A stretch of 18,920 nucleotides of DNA from Spirogloea muscicola (lineage: Eukaryota > Streptophyta > Zygnematophyceae > Spirogloeales > Spirogloeaceae), in assembly GCA_009602725.1 (NCBI GenBank), contig WELB01000131.1, forward strand, positions 16,797 to 35,716, in the 5' to 3' direction. The notes under the pieces were generated by a model. It was given only the letters and a program-made list of their open reading frames with translations, was not told the DNA's origin and did no database searches. The first letter of the stretch is position 1; every line of letters begins with the position of its first letter. The position numbers were made by a program, and so were the translations under genes. Positions 9,449 to 18,906 of this stretch are shown piece by piece.

Positions 9449-12400
9449 ATGCCCGTGGCCGCGTCCGCCATCTACTTCCTCAACCTCCGCGGCGATGTCC
9501 TCATCAACCGCATGTACCGCGACGACGTCGGGTGCGCTGCCCCTCCGGCTACCCCGCCGCCCACCGCCCTGGGGCCTGGCCGAGCTCCTGACGGCCCTGC
9601 TGCGGCGCGCATGCAGCGGCAACATGGTCGACGCCTTCCGCACGCACATCCTGCAGACCAAGGACCTGGGGACCTGCCCGGTCCGGCAGATGGGCGCCTG
9701 CTCCTTCCTCTACATGCGGATGAGCAACGTGTACATTGTCATCGTCGTCAGCAGCAACTGCAACGCAGCCTGCGCCTTCAAGTTCGTCGTGGAGGTCCGT
9801 GGCCGCCAGAGGCCGGACTCTGACCCTACTCTCGTGGCGCAGCCTGGACTCCTGCAGACACTTCTCCACCCTTGCTTCCCAATTGCTCGCTACAGCAAGC
9901 ACGCCCAGCTCGCAACATCAGAGAGGCTGAGCTTGGCCATGCCACGCCCGGCATCGCCCACAGACTGTTGGGCTCTTCAAGGCATACTTTGGCGGCTCCT
10001 TTGACGAGGACGCCATCCGCAACAACTTTGTCCTCATCTATGAGCTGCTGGATGGTGAGGCAGAAGCAGCACCACCCACCCTCCGCCCTGGCCAGCAGGG
10101 CGCGAGGCGCGACTAACGAGAGGAGTAGAAGCTGCGAGAGAAGCAGCCAGCACAGTCGACTGCAGTAAAATGAGGCGCCCGAGCCTGACTGCCGCCTGCA
10201 GAGATTATGGACTTTGGCTATCCGCAAAATCTCTCCCCCGAGATCCTGAAGCTGTACATCACACAAGAGGGAGTGCGGTCACCGTTCTCAAAGGTACTGC
10301 TTGCGACGCCAGCATCACATGCCTTGTGCTTGTCGTCTCCCTCCCTGCAGGGCCCGCCATAAGGTGTGACGCCCTCTTGATACGTCTCAGTTGCCAATGA
10401 ATGTGGTCAAGGAGCGTCGTGACAATCGTCTGCAGCTGCTCTGATGTGTTTTCTCCATGCAGGCTCCAGATACCAGGCCGCCTGCCAATGCTACACTTCA
10501 AGTCACGGGTGCAGTTGGGTGGCGCAGGGAGGGCTTGGTGTACAAGAAGAATGAGGTTGAGTATCACCATTACCACTACCTTTTGTGCAGCGGGTGTGAT
10601 ATATATGTTGAGCAGTACCCTGTGATGGCATTGCAGCATCGCACCACGACAATTCTAGATCCTAAGTTGCACTTGTACCAGTCGCTTGCTCTATGATGCA
10701 TCTGGCCGCCTCTGCAGACAGTTATCATAACAGCACGTAGCTCATCATAAGCTTCCATCAGCCCTGGGGGTTTCAGAGTACTCAATGCATGCTCGCCGCA
10801 TGGGCGCTGCAATTTGCAGGTCTTTCTGGACATAGTGGAAAGCGTGAATCTTCTGATGTCCCAAAAAGGTAGCCTTGAGGAAATGCTTTCAAGCCCAAAC
10901 GAGCAACTCATGTCCCTCTCAACTTGATCTCTGCATTTTCAGCACAAGCTGACTTGGTGAAGCAGTTGCCTTATTCACGTTGTAGGGCTGCGTGCAAGTT
11001 TGCGCCCTCATTTGACATGCTCACAGTAATTGCGGAACAATCTGAAGGCTCAAAGGATGCCTGACCGTGTTCTTGGTCTTTGCATCGCAGGCACAGTTCT
11101 CCGCTGTGATGCAACTGGGAAAATATTGATGAAGTGCTTTTTGTCGGGCATGCCTGACTTGAAGCTTGGACTCAACGACAAACTTGGTTTGGAGAAGGAG
11201 TCACAAGCAAAGGCCCAGGGTTCCAGAAGGTGACAAGGCAATGGCAACGGAGCTGGATGTCTGCACTAACACCTTGGACATTTCAAGTTGCTGGAGGACG
11301 TGTAGCCAACGGGTGGCCTCCGTGCACTTGAGTGATGCCGGATGCTGACTCAGCATCTTGTCTGCTGTCCTGCAGTAGCAGGTCGATCGAGCTTGATGAC
11401 GTGACGTTCCACCAGTGCGTCAACCTTACCAGATTCAATGCCGAGAAGACCGTCAGCTTCGTACCTCCAGATGGTGAATTTGAGTTGATGAAGTAAGTCG
11501 CTCTTCCGTGCTGCTGTGCTTGATTGACTTTCTCTTCTTAGAAGAGGACGACATCCTGTCGTGTTAGCTGTGCTGAGTCATTGCTCGTTGTGACAACTTT
11601 GACTGGGTTGACTGGATGTGCTGCTGCTTTCTTTGTGTCTATTGCAGGTACCGCATAACAGAGGGTATCAATCTCCCATTCCGTGTTCTGCCCATCATTA
11701 AGGAGCTTGGTCGTACAAGAATGGAAGTGAATGTCAAGGTGGGTCCTTCTTGATACGTAACAAGGATGCTGCCTGTTGAACGGGAGCAACTCGACCAAAT
11801 GCTCGAAACTCGAACAACTGTATTGGCATACTGCAGACCACAATCTGTGCCTCCCACACCGCCCTAAACCTGAACCCTATACCCTAAACTCCTCACAAGC
11901 GTGCGGACATAGTCTCACACAGCTTGGACATCTGGCTGGTTTGCAGGTGAAGAGTGTGTTTGGGGCGAAGATGCTTGCGCTGGGTGTTGTTGTCAAAGTT
12001 CCAGTGCCCAAGCATACAGCAAAGGCGACCTTTCAAGTCACCTCGGGACGCGCCAAGTACAATGCAGGCATGGATGCCCTGGTTTGGAAGTAAGGCCTTG
12101 CACCCTCAGACCTGCAAATGTGTCAATTTACCATGTAGGTATTGGGCAAAGTCAACTTCTGGGCTATAGGGTTCAGGATGTAGTGCTTAGGCAAGGAGGT
12201 AGCTACTGCCAAGGAGGTAGCTACTAGCTGCCCTGGTTGTCACGTCACATTCCTTTGTCGTCTCACATCTCTTGCCGTGAAATTGTGAGATCATGCCATT
12301 CGTATCATCGCCAAGCATCTGCATCGTATACCACAAACCCTCCTGCATGCGGCACAGATGTCAAGCTGGCTTGCACCTGCCTTTTTGTAACAGTGGTCCG

Positions 12401-12969
12401 CTGAATGTTTGCTGTATGTCTCAGAATCCGGAAATTCCCTGGACAGAGTGAGCTCAGCATGAGTGCTGAGGTGGAATTAATATCCACAATGGTTGAGAAG
12501 AAGACTAGTACGCGCCCTCCTATTCAGATGGAGTTTCAGGTATGCGCAGCGAAGTACAAGGTACCCTCCATCATAGTGTTAAGCACATCCTCAGCTGCGA
12601 GGGACATGGCCTTGATTGGGAACGGTCTGTTGCTGACTCGAGTTTGCTCTATATAGGTGCTTATGTACAAATGCCTACTTTCCAGTGGTCGTGTATGCTG
12701 GTGCACCAATTAACTACTTCTGGCGCTGAAAACAGGTACCTATGTTCACAGCGTCCGGCTTGAGGGTTCGCTTCTTAAAGGTGAGAGCACAATGTTCATC
12801 TTGTCCTTCACCTTGGCAAGCCTTGCAGAGCTGTCGGCATTGTCTGCATATGTAAACCTGGCGGGTTGTGGTATTTCTGCTCTTCCAGGTCTGGGAGAAG
12901 AGTGGCTACAAAACGGTGGAGTGGGTGCGCTACATCACCAGAGCTGGTTCATACGAAGTCCGCTGCTGA
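9449..12969 (+). CDS. AP2M: AP-2 complex subunit mu (clathrin adaptor), 13 exons
   Basis: Medium chain of the plasma-membrane AP-2 adaptor. It recognises Tyr-based sorting signals in cargo and binds phosphoinositides during clathrin-mediated endocytosis. Exons: 9449-9531, 9617-9794, 9964-10054, 10202-10293, 10463-10555, 10820-10868, 11091-11229, 11376-11492, 11648-11738, 11947-12089, 12425-12539, 12736-12780, 12889-12969. All junctions are GT...AG and in phase, and the product is 438 residues. The N-terminal longin-like domain begins [20 protein letters not shown] and includes [19 protein letters not shown]. The mu homology domain starts near residue 170. Visible functional residues are Thr163 in LQVTG (matches the AAK1 phosphosite of mammalian mu2), Asp183 in [12 protein letters not shown], and Trp424 and Arg426 in [16 protein letters not shown] (the YxxPhi pocket). 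It is divergent from the neighbouring trafficking gene and convergent with FHIT. I see no damage. Confidence 0.97.
11862..11889. repeat. Interstitial telomere-like motif (CCCTAAA) in an AP2M intron
   Basis: Within the intron between AP2M exons 9 and 10 (11739-11946), two perfect CCCTAAA heptamers occur at 11862-11868 and 11882-11888. A degenerate ACCCTAT copy lies between them. CCCTAAA is the complement of the TTTAGGG telomere repeat of plants and many green algae. The tract is too short and too broken to be a telomere. It may be an interstitial relic or a telo-box-like binding site. Confidence 0.6.
12192..12225. repeat. 18-bp tandem duplication in an AP2M intron
   Basis: The block CAAGGAGGTAGCTACT is present twice with a period of 18 (12192-12207 and 12210-12225). 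It lies in the 335-nt intron between AP2M exons 10 and 11, the longest-but-few of that gene. The copies are identical, so the duplication is recent. No function is evident. Confidence 0.8.
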
Positions 12970-13476
12970 TCCTTACGAGGCCTTACAGGCGCCAAGACCA
13001 GCAGAAGGCAGTAGATATTGGTATAATATTAGTGTCCAAAACTGAAATCTAAACAGAAGGGGACAATGGCAGGCCCTCAGAGAAGCTGTCGATAGTATCG
13101 GAACTCCTGCCTCCCTCAGATTTTTGCACCTGTGTGCACTCTGTGAGACCAACTGTGCTACCTCAGAAGCTGAGCTCACTGCCTGTCCACTCCATGAGGC
13201 AGCTGTGTTCCCAGAATACAGCATGTGAATACTGAGTAGGTGTCAAGAAGAAGCTCATTATAAGGGGGCAACGGCGGCAAGAGGCCAGCCCAAAAGAGAT
13301 AGAGGAAGGAGTGTCAGAAGGGGTGTTGACCCGCTTCTGGTCGGCTCCCTAAACTCACTGTAGGTGCGCTGCAAATGCCTCCAAGCAGGCAGTCGAGGGC
13401 ATAGGGGAGTGGTGCAACACGTGGCAGTTGAATTTGCCCTATCATGCAGCTCCTCAGCAAGTGCAGGTGCTGCCCT
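12970..13476. other. Convergent 3' spacer between AP2M and FHIT
   Basis: This interval of 507 bp lies between the AP2M stop codon (12967-12969) and the FHIT stop codon (13477-13479 on the minus strand). It must hold both 3' untranslated regions. It has one A/T-richer stretch near 13015-13055. The only TGTAA signal I found is on the minus strand at 12985-12981, about 490 nt past the FHIT stop. I see no coding signature. Confidence 0.6.
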
Positions 13477-14914
13477 TCAAGTGCTCTCGAAGAGCCTCGC
13501 CAGTGTTGTCGCTTCCGCTGCCATATCTTCTACTGAGCGACTTTTCGTCTCTTTGTCCAAGTCCAGCTTCTCGGCTGACTCAGACATGAGTTTTTCACTC
13601 TCATCGACCTGCAGTAGAAAGTTCTTGCATCAACTTTACAAGGAGTCGATGCAAGCAACAGGATGCTGCTGGGATGTGATGCAAGGTGAGCACTCCTTGC
13701 ACGAAAGAGCACGTGGAAGGAGTTGCTGAAATATTCCTCGCGGGTCTTACGGCGTCATAGACGTCATCGTTCTTCTTGAAATCGCCGTCTCGTCGCGGCA
13801 AGATGTGTATGTGTACATGAGGTACGGTCTGTCCAGCTTGAGGACCGTCCTGCCATGCAGGGCTCGTGAGGAATGAAAACATGAGGTAGGCAGCCAGTGC
13901 GCAAGGTGGAGTGGACGTGCCGCCAAGAACAACATGTGGCCCCTTCAGCACGAGCGCTAAACATCGCTGTCAAGTACCCCATTAAACCCTGCTAAAAAGG
14001 AACGAAGCAAGCAGCTGTTTGTCCCGAGGCCAAACTGGGATACATATGTACATACTGGCTCATAAGCGTTTTACCTGTATTGTGAACGTGAGCGAAGTAG
14101 CCTGATGATGGGTCTCCAACTTGCTGCCTATTCTCTTTGCAAGCAGCCACAAGTCGGTGGCTTCTTCAGCTGTAAGGTCTGCATAGCGGGGTGCGACCCT
14201 TCTTGGGAGAACGAGAACGTGCTAGAGATCCGTCAAGGAGAGCCCCAGGCTGCCTGATCAGGGCTGGCACACTGTGGCCGTGCTGACCCACCAAGCTGGC
14301 GATGGTGTGTAGTAGGACAGCACTGTCCGACTGCCCATTTCCGCTGCTCTCTGGCTGCTTGCTACGCCCAGCGGACTGTGGTGTAAGCTGCTAAGCGGAC
14401 CACAGTGTAAGATGCTAGAGCAGTTGCCTGAGCGTCGGGCTGCCTGCAGCAGGTGCCAGGGCAGTGCCCAAGGCCTGATGCAGCTTGCTGCTTGCACCAT
14501 CTGAGCGCGAGCGACACGGCAGGAAGAAGGCAGGGTCGGCAAGAAATTTAGCAGGATATATGGCCTGCACAAGCATGGCGGGCACGAGGGCCATTGCTCA
14601 GGACGTTCAGATTCTGGACGGCCATGGTGAATTGTATCAGGTCAATCACGAAGGCTGCGAGCCTCCGAGCGGCCGGAGCAGTCGGGAAGAGCAGTCGAGA
14701 AGGAGGCGGGGAGCACTTGGTGCTGAGAAGCTCCTCACTGAGCCCGGCAGCCGGGGCTTGGCGCAGGCACGAGGGCAGTGGCAGCACAGTGGGGACCTGG
14801 GACGACGGGCTTCATGTTGACGATCGCCGCTGAGAGCCGGGTGCTGAGGAACACCTCGGAGGCGTGGAGCGGCCAGGGGCCAAACCGGAGGTTGTCCAGA
14901 GCGGCCGAGGAAGG
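13477..14914 (-). CDS. FHIT: FHIT-type HIT-family dinucleoside polyphosphate hydrolase, 4 exons seen, no own start codon
   Basis: FHIT cleaves diadenosine triphosphate and related dinucleotides. Fhit/Aph1 has also been reported to act on cap remnants (scavenger decapping). Exons on the minus strand: 14914-14797, 14221-14075, 13849-13751, 13608-13477. Exon 1 carries [20 protein letters not shown] and NMKPVVPG, the FHIT N-terminal strands. Exon 2 carries [17 protein letters not shown] and ATSLTFTIQ. Exon 3 carries [20 protein letters not shown], which includes the catalytic HxHxH triad and the FHIT-specific QDGPxAGQTV block, then [13 protein letters not shown]. Exon 4 ends [18 protein letters not shown], matching the family C-terminus. 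Exons 2-4 join cleanly. Two oddities remain. No ATG precedes exon 1 on this strand between 14817 and about 15203. In addition, the exon 1 donor (CCA G|GTCCCC) and the exon 2 acceptor (CTCTAG|CAC) do not close in phase. It is either the 3' part of a fusion with the upstream CBP80 gene or a separate gene whose first exon is not recognised. Confidence 0.88.
14222..14796 (-). other. Long first intron of FHIT, with a diverged 24-bp tandem repeat
   Basis: This 575-nt stretch separates FHIT exons 1 and 2 and is much longer than the other introns of the gene. It holds two adjacent 24-bp copies, 14370-14393 and 14394-14417, both of the form AGCGGAC....GTGTAAG.TGCTA. The four-base core reads TGTG in one and CACA in the other. 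I see no conserved coding block within it, although a missed micro-exon could explain the phase problem at its ends. Confidence 0.55.
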
Positions 14915-15420
14915 CTGCGGGCGAGCAGGAGGGGGCAATGAGGGGGGCGGTGAGAATGGCAGAGGGACTCGGCGCGCGGGGGCGCAGAGGGCGGCGGCGC
15001 TGGCTGGAGGGGGGTGCAGACCACCGGCGGCGGCGGGGCNGCACGCCCAGGCCTCCCCACACCGCCGCTGCGATGCTCGGGTGCACCGCCTCCGTCACCA
15101 CCTCCGTGCGCAGCCGCTCCGCCACTGCCCACACCTGCACTCCCGCCGCGCCCCTCGTCACAACCCCAGACCCGCACCAGCCCCGCGATGCGCGCCCCCT
15201 CCACATGTGCCAGCCTCAGCACGTCACGCCCACCTCGCTCGAATAGTGCCGCACGATTGCTCGCAGGTGGCCCAGCACGCAGCCCTGCCACTCCTCCTCC
15301 TCCTGGGCCTCCGCCAGCTCCTCCTCCTCCGGGCCCCGACCCCTCTTCTTCTTCCTCCTCCGCAGAGACCCGCTTCCGTTCTCCTGCACCTTCCTGCTGA
15401 CCACCAGGCAGCCCACACAA
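14650..15420. promoter_or_regulatory. GC-rich block over the CBP80 3' end and FHIT 5' end
   Basis: Base composition here is as GC-rich as around the first exons of eL31 (about 880-1220) and of the divergent pair (about 9000-9640), whereas other 3' ends in the window are not. By that pattern the block marks a present or former gene 5' end, presumably that of FHIT. It covers the last two CBP80 exons, the candidate linking intron and the first FHIT exon. No TATA box is visible. The role as a promoter is inferred only from composition. Confidence 0.4.
14915..15044 (-). other. Candidate 130-nt intron joining CBP80 to FHIT
   Basis: After the last CBP80-like residues (AAAVWGGLG) the sequence gives GGC|GTGC, a possible donor at 15044-15043. 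An acceptor CCCGCAG at 14921-14915 precedes CCTTCC, the first codons in frame with FHIT. Both ends are phase 0. The segment is very GC-rich, contains the ambiguous base at 15040 only four bases past the donor, and has no minus-strand ATG. The donor is not a strong consensus. It could instead be the promoter and 5' UTR of a separate FHIT gene. Confidence 0.45.
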
Positions 15421-18400
15421 GTGCTAGACGTTGGACTTAGCCGAGCAACGCATCAGAGCTGCCGACGCTGCACGCTCAATTTGTCAGCAAATGTCAAGTT
15501 TACAATGCCCCCTGTACAGCTGCTCATAAGGGAAGGACAACAGGCCGGCAAGATCACCAGTCAAAGCCTGGCCACAAGACAAGCAAGCCAGTCTCCAGCG
15601 GGCTTATGAGCGGCACATCAGGTACCTGGGCAGCCCATTAGCGTTGTCTGGAGGGATGCCCTCTCCCTTCCCGACCTCCTCGTCCTCCTCCTGTTCCTCT
15701 TGCATTGGTGCCGGACCATTGCCCGCCTGCTCCGACGCCCGTAATCGCTCATCCAGCAAGGTCACAAACCCCTTGCAGACCGCCAAGAAGAGGGCCTGGC
15801 AGCAGAGGCCACGGAGCACAGCTTGCACCTGAGGGACCAGGCTGGACAAGAGGGGCACAGCTGGCATCAGACTGCACTCTCTGATGAGCACAAGCAGGTT
15901 GCAGCTCCCCACCTCTTGTTCTTTCTGGGCGTCCTCTAGCACGGCCTTCTTCGCTGATGCGGCAGCCTGAGCACTCGCAGCCTCCTGCAACAAGCTTCTG
16001 GCCCTCTCCTCTGCCTGCCGTACTTTCAGATCCTCGCCAGGCCCTCCTTCAGTGCTGGCAACGGCAGCAGCAGCTGCCTCGGCCTGGACAGAAGCCCTGC
16101 TTGCAGCTGCAATCAATGTAGCTGCAGCCTGCTGGGCAGAGGCCACCTGCTTGCGCACATCCGTGGTACGGTTGCTGGTCTTGGAGATGGCATTGTGCAA
16201 GACCTGTGAACCAGAGGGGAGAGTAAGCCGCTGCTTGCATCTGAGAGGAAGGACTCAGGCCTCAGAGCCAAACAGGAAAGGAATAGAAGCTCGCAACACC
16301 TCACCTCCCACAGGTGGTCGGACGTGTGAATGCGCAGGCCGTTCTGTGGTGACAAGCTGAAGGAGCTGATGGCCAGGCTAGAGACGACACGGATGCCCAT
16401 CAACCTGTCAATGACAACAACAGCCATCTGCGGCGACACCTGCCAGAAGTCCTCCACGCAAGCCAAGAGTGCCGCCTGACCGTCGTGAGTTGGAGCCAGC
16501 TGTGACAAGATGACATGAAACCTGCAAAGCTTGCACACCGTGGTCAGCGCAAACACAAGCCGACATGGCAATTGAGGCCAAGTGATGCAGTTGTGCAGCT
16601 TGCGGGTCTGCTTGTGAGTCGTATGCTGTACCGCTCGAGGGCCGTGAAAGTGTGGGTGATGCTCTTGGTGCCGAGGTGCAGGAGTGTGTGCATTACCAAT
16701 GCTAAGGTACGGCCAGGTCCTAACAAGGGCTTGACCGTGCTCTCGAGCCATGCCTGCACCTCCCGCGTGGGCCTCTTTTCTTGCACAAGCCCCACAAGCT
16801 CTCCTGCGAGCTTGACCTCCTCCTCTGAGCCTCTTGCTCCTTTCCCAAATTTGAAAACCGGCGGTCCTCGTGGTGGAAGCAGCCGAACCATCGCTGGGCT
16901 CGCCTCCAGGCTCTGCAAGCACCACAACCCACCTCAGTTGGACTCGTCGACTCGAAAGCACAAGGCTCGAGCAGCAAGGGGATGGACCAGGCTGGACGCA
17001 CCTCCTTCACCCGATCCCAGTGGCTGAGCCTCAACTCCTTTTCCAAGACCTCCGCACAAAAGAGGCGCTGGGGCGACCAGGGGGCCTGCTGAAGTACGTG
17101 GCTCCACTCCTCCCAGGGCCACACAAATTGGAAGTTTGACCTGGGCAGCACGGCAGATAGAAGCCTGTGAGTGTGCCAGACTACCAGTACATGATGAGGG
17201 GCCAAATCAGCAACTGCAGACATGGGCACAGCACGCCTTCCTCATGGCGACATGCTGGTGAGAGGAGCTAACAGGTGATGGGAGAGCCATTGGACGAGGC
17301 GGGAGCGGCACTCCACATCCAGGTCGACCATGCGATGGAAGAGAGCTCGCACAGCACTTGCCACCACCGGTGGAAACGCCCCAGGCAAAGCCTGGCGCAA
17401 GGATGCGGACATACGATTAGCACACGAGCTGACGGAAGGCATGACACAAAGCATTCGCGATGTGCTGTGTTGATTGGGTGTGTGAGCTGGGTACCTTGCA
17501 AAGGTCAACCATTACAATCGTGTAGTAGATTGCTCGAAAAGGCGGCCTCGGCAGCAAAAGTAACTGCACATTTAAGGACCCAACCACAGCAGCCCTGTCT
17601 ACGCAGTCAGCAGCTGCAAGGGCCTCTAGCAGGACACTGCACTGCGCGAAAGACGACATGCATTCCAGCTGCAAGCCGCCAGCATGTGTGGGCCTTGACC
17701 TGTGCAAAGATGGCCTCAGCAAGTATGTGTTCATAACGGAAGGGTACTGGAAGGCCCACTAAGTAGGCTGCACACTCCTTGCGACTGCCACCGGTGAAAA
17801 TGACTGCAAGGGTCAGCTTTTGCGAAAATGGCATGCCTGCTGCTGCTGCCATAGGCAACAAGGAGAGAAAGTCCAACAGATGACATGGCACGTACGAGGC
17901 TCACAAAGCTGTGAGCAGAATTACCATCATCTACGACTGTAGATGATGGTAGCATCAGCAGTTGTCTGCCAAGAGGAACACAAAGAGAGGCCCACCTCAA
18001 GCAAAGGTTTCTGAGCTCACCAGCCATTGATGTACAAGAGTACGTCCATGATGTACTCCTCAACGATGAATCGGTCGATTGGGTGCAGACCCTGCACTCA
18101 AGGTGTCTCAGACTATACCAATGCTCCTGGCAGAACATGCCCAGCGGTGAAGTTGGATGTAAGTCGGAGACAGACTCACGCTTTCTGTCTTCGTGGGAGG
18201 GAAGATACGCATCCGCCCAACTCTCCGTGGGTAGGCCACCCGGGCTTCATGGTGCTGACGGTGCTCGATTGCCCTGTCTGATGGTGGCTCGGGCAGCTCT
18301 GGCCGTACAAGCTCAGGAAATGCGTGCGCATGACCCTCACTAATCTCGTCTAGGAGGCCGTCTGCCAGCTTCGGCACTGCACAGACTCCACAATAGCTCA

Positions 18401-18807
18401 GTAGCTGCACGGATATCACGCCAGCGGCAGCAAATAATTATGCAGCTGCAGTGGGCATGCTGCCAAGCACAACAAAAGTGCATGGGACTCACCACTTTCT
18501 GCGGACCACCCACTTGCCTGGAGGGCTTGGACTCGCTTCCAGAGATCTGCTACGTAGTCCTGACAGCAACAGACTGGCCAGGTTAGGTCTCAACCCAGAA
18601 AGTGGTCTGACCACCCTTGAAATAGTCCTAGTACGAGGCAGGCTTCTCGCCAGGGCGTTGGCACTACAATGACATGCTCACCTCTGTGGAGTCGGGGCCT
18701 GCGGGAGAAGGAGGAAATGGACAGAAGGCAGGAGCCGACAGCTCTGTGCGAGCCTCCATGTAGGATTTGGCATCTGCCATAACCTTCTCTAAGAGCGTTG
18801 CATTGAC
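15045..18807 (-). CDS. NCBP1: Nuclear cap-binding protein subunit 1 (CBP80/NCBP1/ABH1), C-terminal ~705 codons, 14 exons, 5' partial
   Basis: Large subunit of the nuclear cap-binding complex. It holds CBP20 on the m7G cap and acts in splicing, export and miRNA processing. Minus-strand exons: 18807-18682, 18559-18493, 18376-18180, 18091-18021, 17784-17700, 17563-17495, 17391-17273, 17140-17002, 16912-16632, 16521-16305, 16203-15913, 15828-15626, 15393-15234, 15134-15045. Every junction closes in phase. Blocks matching NCBP1 are HPIDRFIVEEYIMDVL, RKECAAYLVGLP, LVQWLSHHLSNFQFVWPWEE, AEVLEKELRLSHWDR, LVMHTLLHLGTKSITHTFTA, VSPQMAVVVIDRLMGIRVV and AERLRTEVVTEAVHPSIAAA. These cover the two MIF4G-like domains. 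The exon at 16203-15913 holds an Ala/Gln-rich coiled coil, where animals have a charged coil, and the next exon an acidic tail (EEQEEDEE). About the first 200 residues expected from the human protein lie beyond the window end. There is no stop codon after the last block, and the frame stays open to 14646. Confidence 0.93.
17922..17951. repeat. Perfect 13-bp inverted repeat in a CBP80 intron
   Basis: TACCATCATCTAC at 17922-17934 is followed by a 4-base loop (GACT) and the exact reverse complement GTAGATGATGGTA at 17939-17951. It lies in the intron between the CBP80 exons 18091-18021 and 17784-17700. RNA from either strand would form a 13-bp hairpin with a tetraloop. It is too short for a typical miRNA precursor. 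It could be a splicing-related structure or the trace of a small palindromic insertion. Confidence 0.85.
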
Positions 18808-18906
18808 CTGCACAAGCGAGCATGGGCAATTGAGCAGTGCGCTTCACACTTAGTTTTTGGCGGTGACATGTCATCCACGGGCACAACCCCTGAACCTCAA
18901 TTCCCA

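Noticed and set aside
8766-10004. 412-codon plus-strand open frame, the longest in the window
   Set aside because: It runs antisense to the first exons of the CLEC16A/GFS9 gene, across the divergent promoter, and through AP2M exon 1 and part of intron 1. It meets the AP2M frame only within AP2M exon 2 ([20 protein letters not shown]). Its length is explained by GC-rich sequence poor in stop codons.
14812-15420. 202-codon minus-strand frame over the CBP80/FHIT boundary
   Set aside because: It matches neither the CBP80 nor the FHIT frame along its length. It is a third-frame shadow of a GC-rich block.
14778-15440. 220-codon plus-strand frame over the same block
   Set aside because: It is Pro/Ala/Arg-rich low-complexity translation antisense to confirmed exons, and it spans the ambiguous base.
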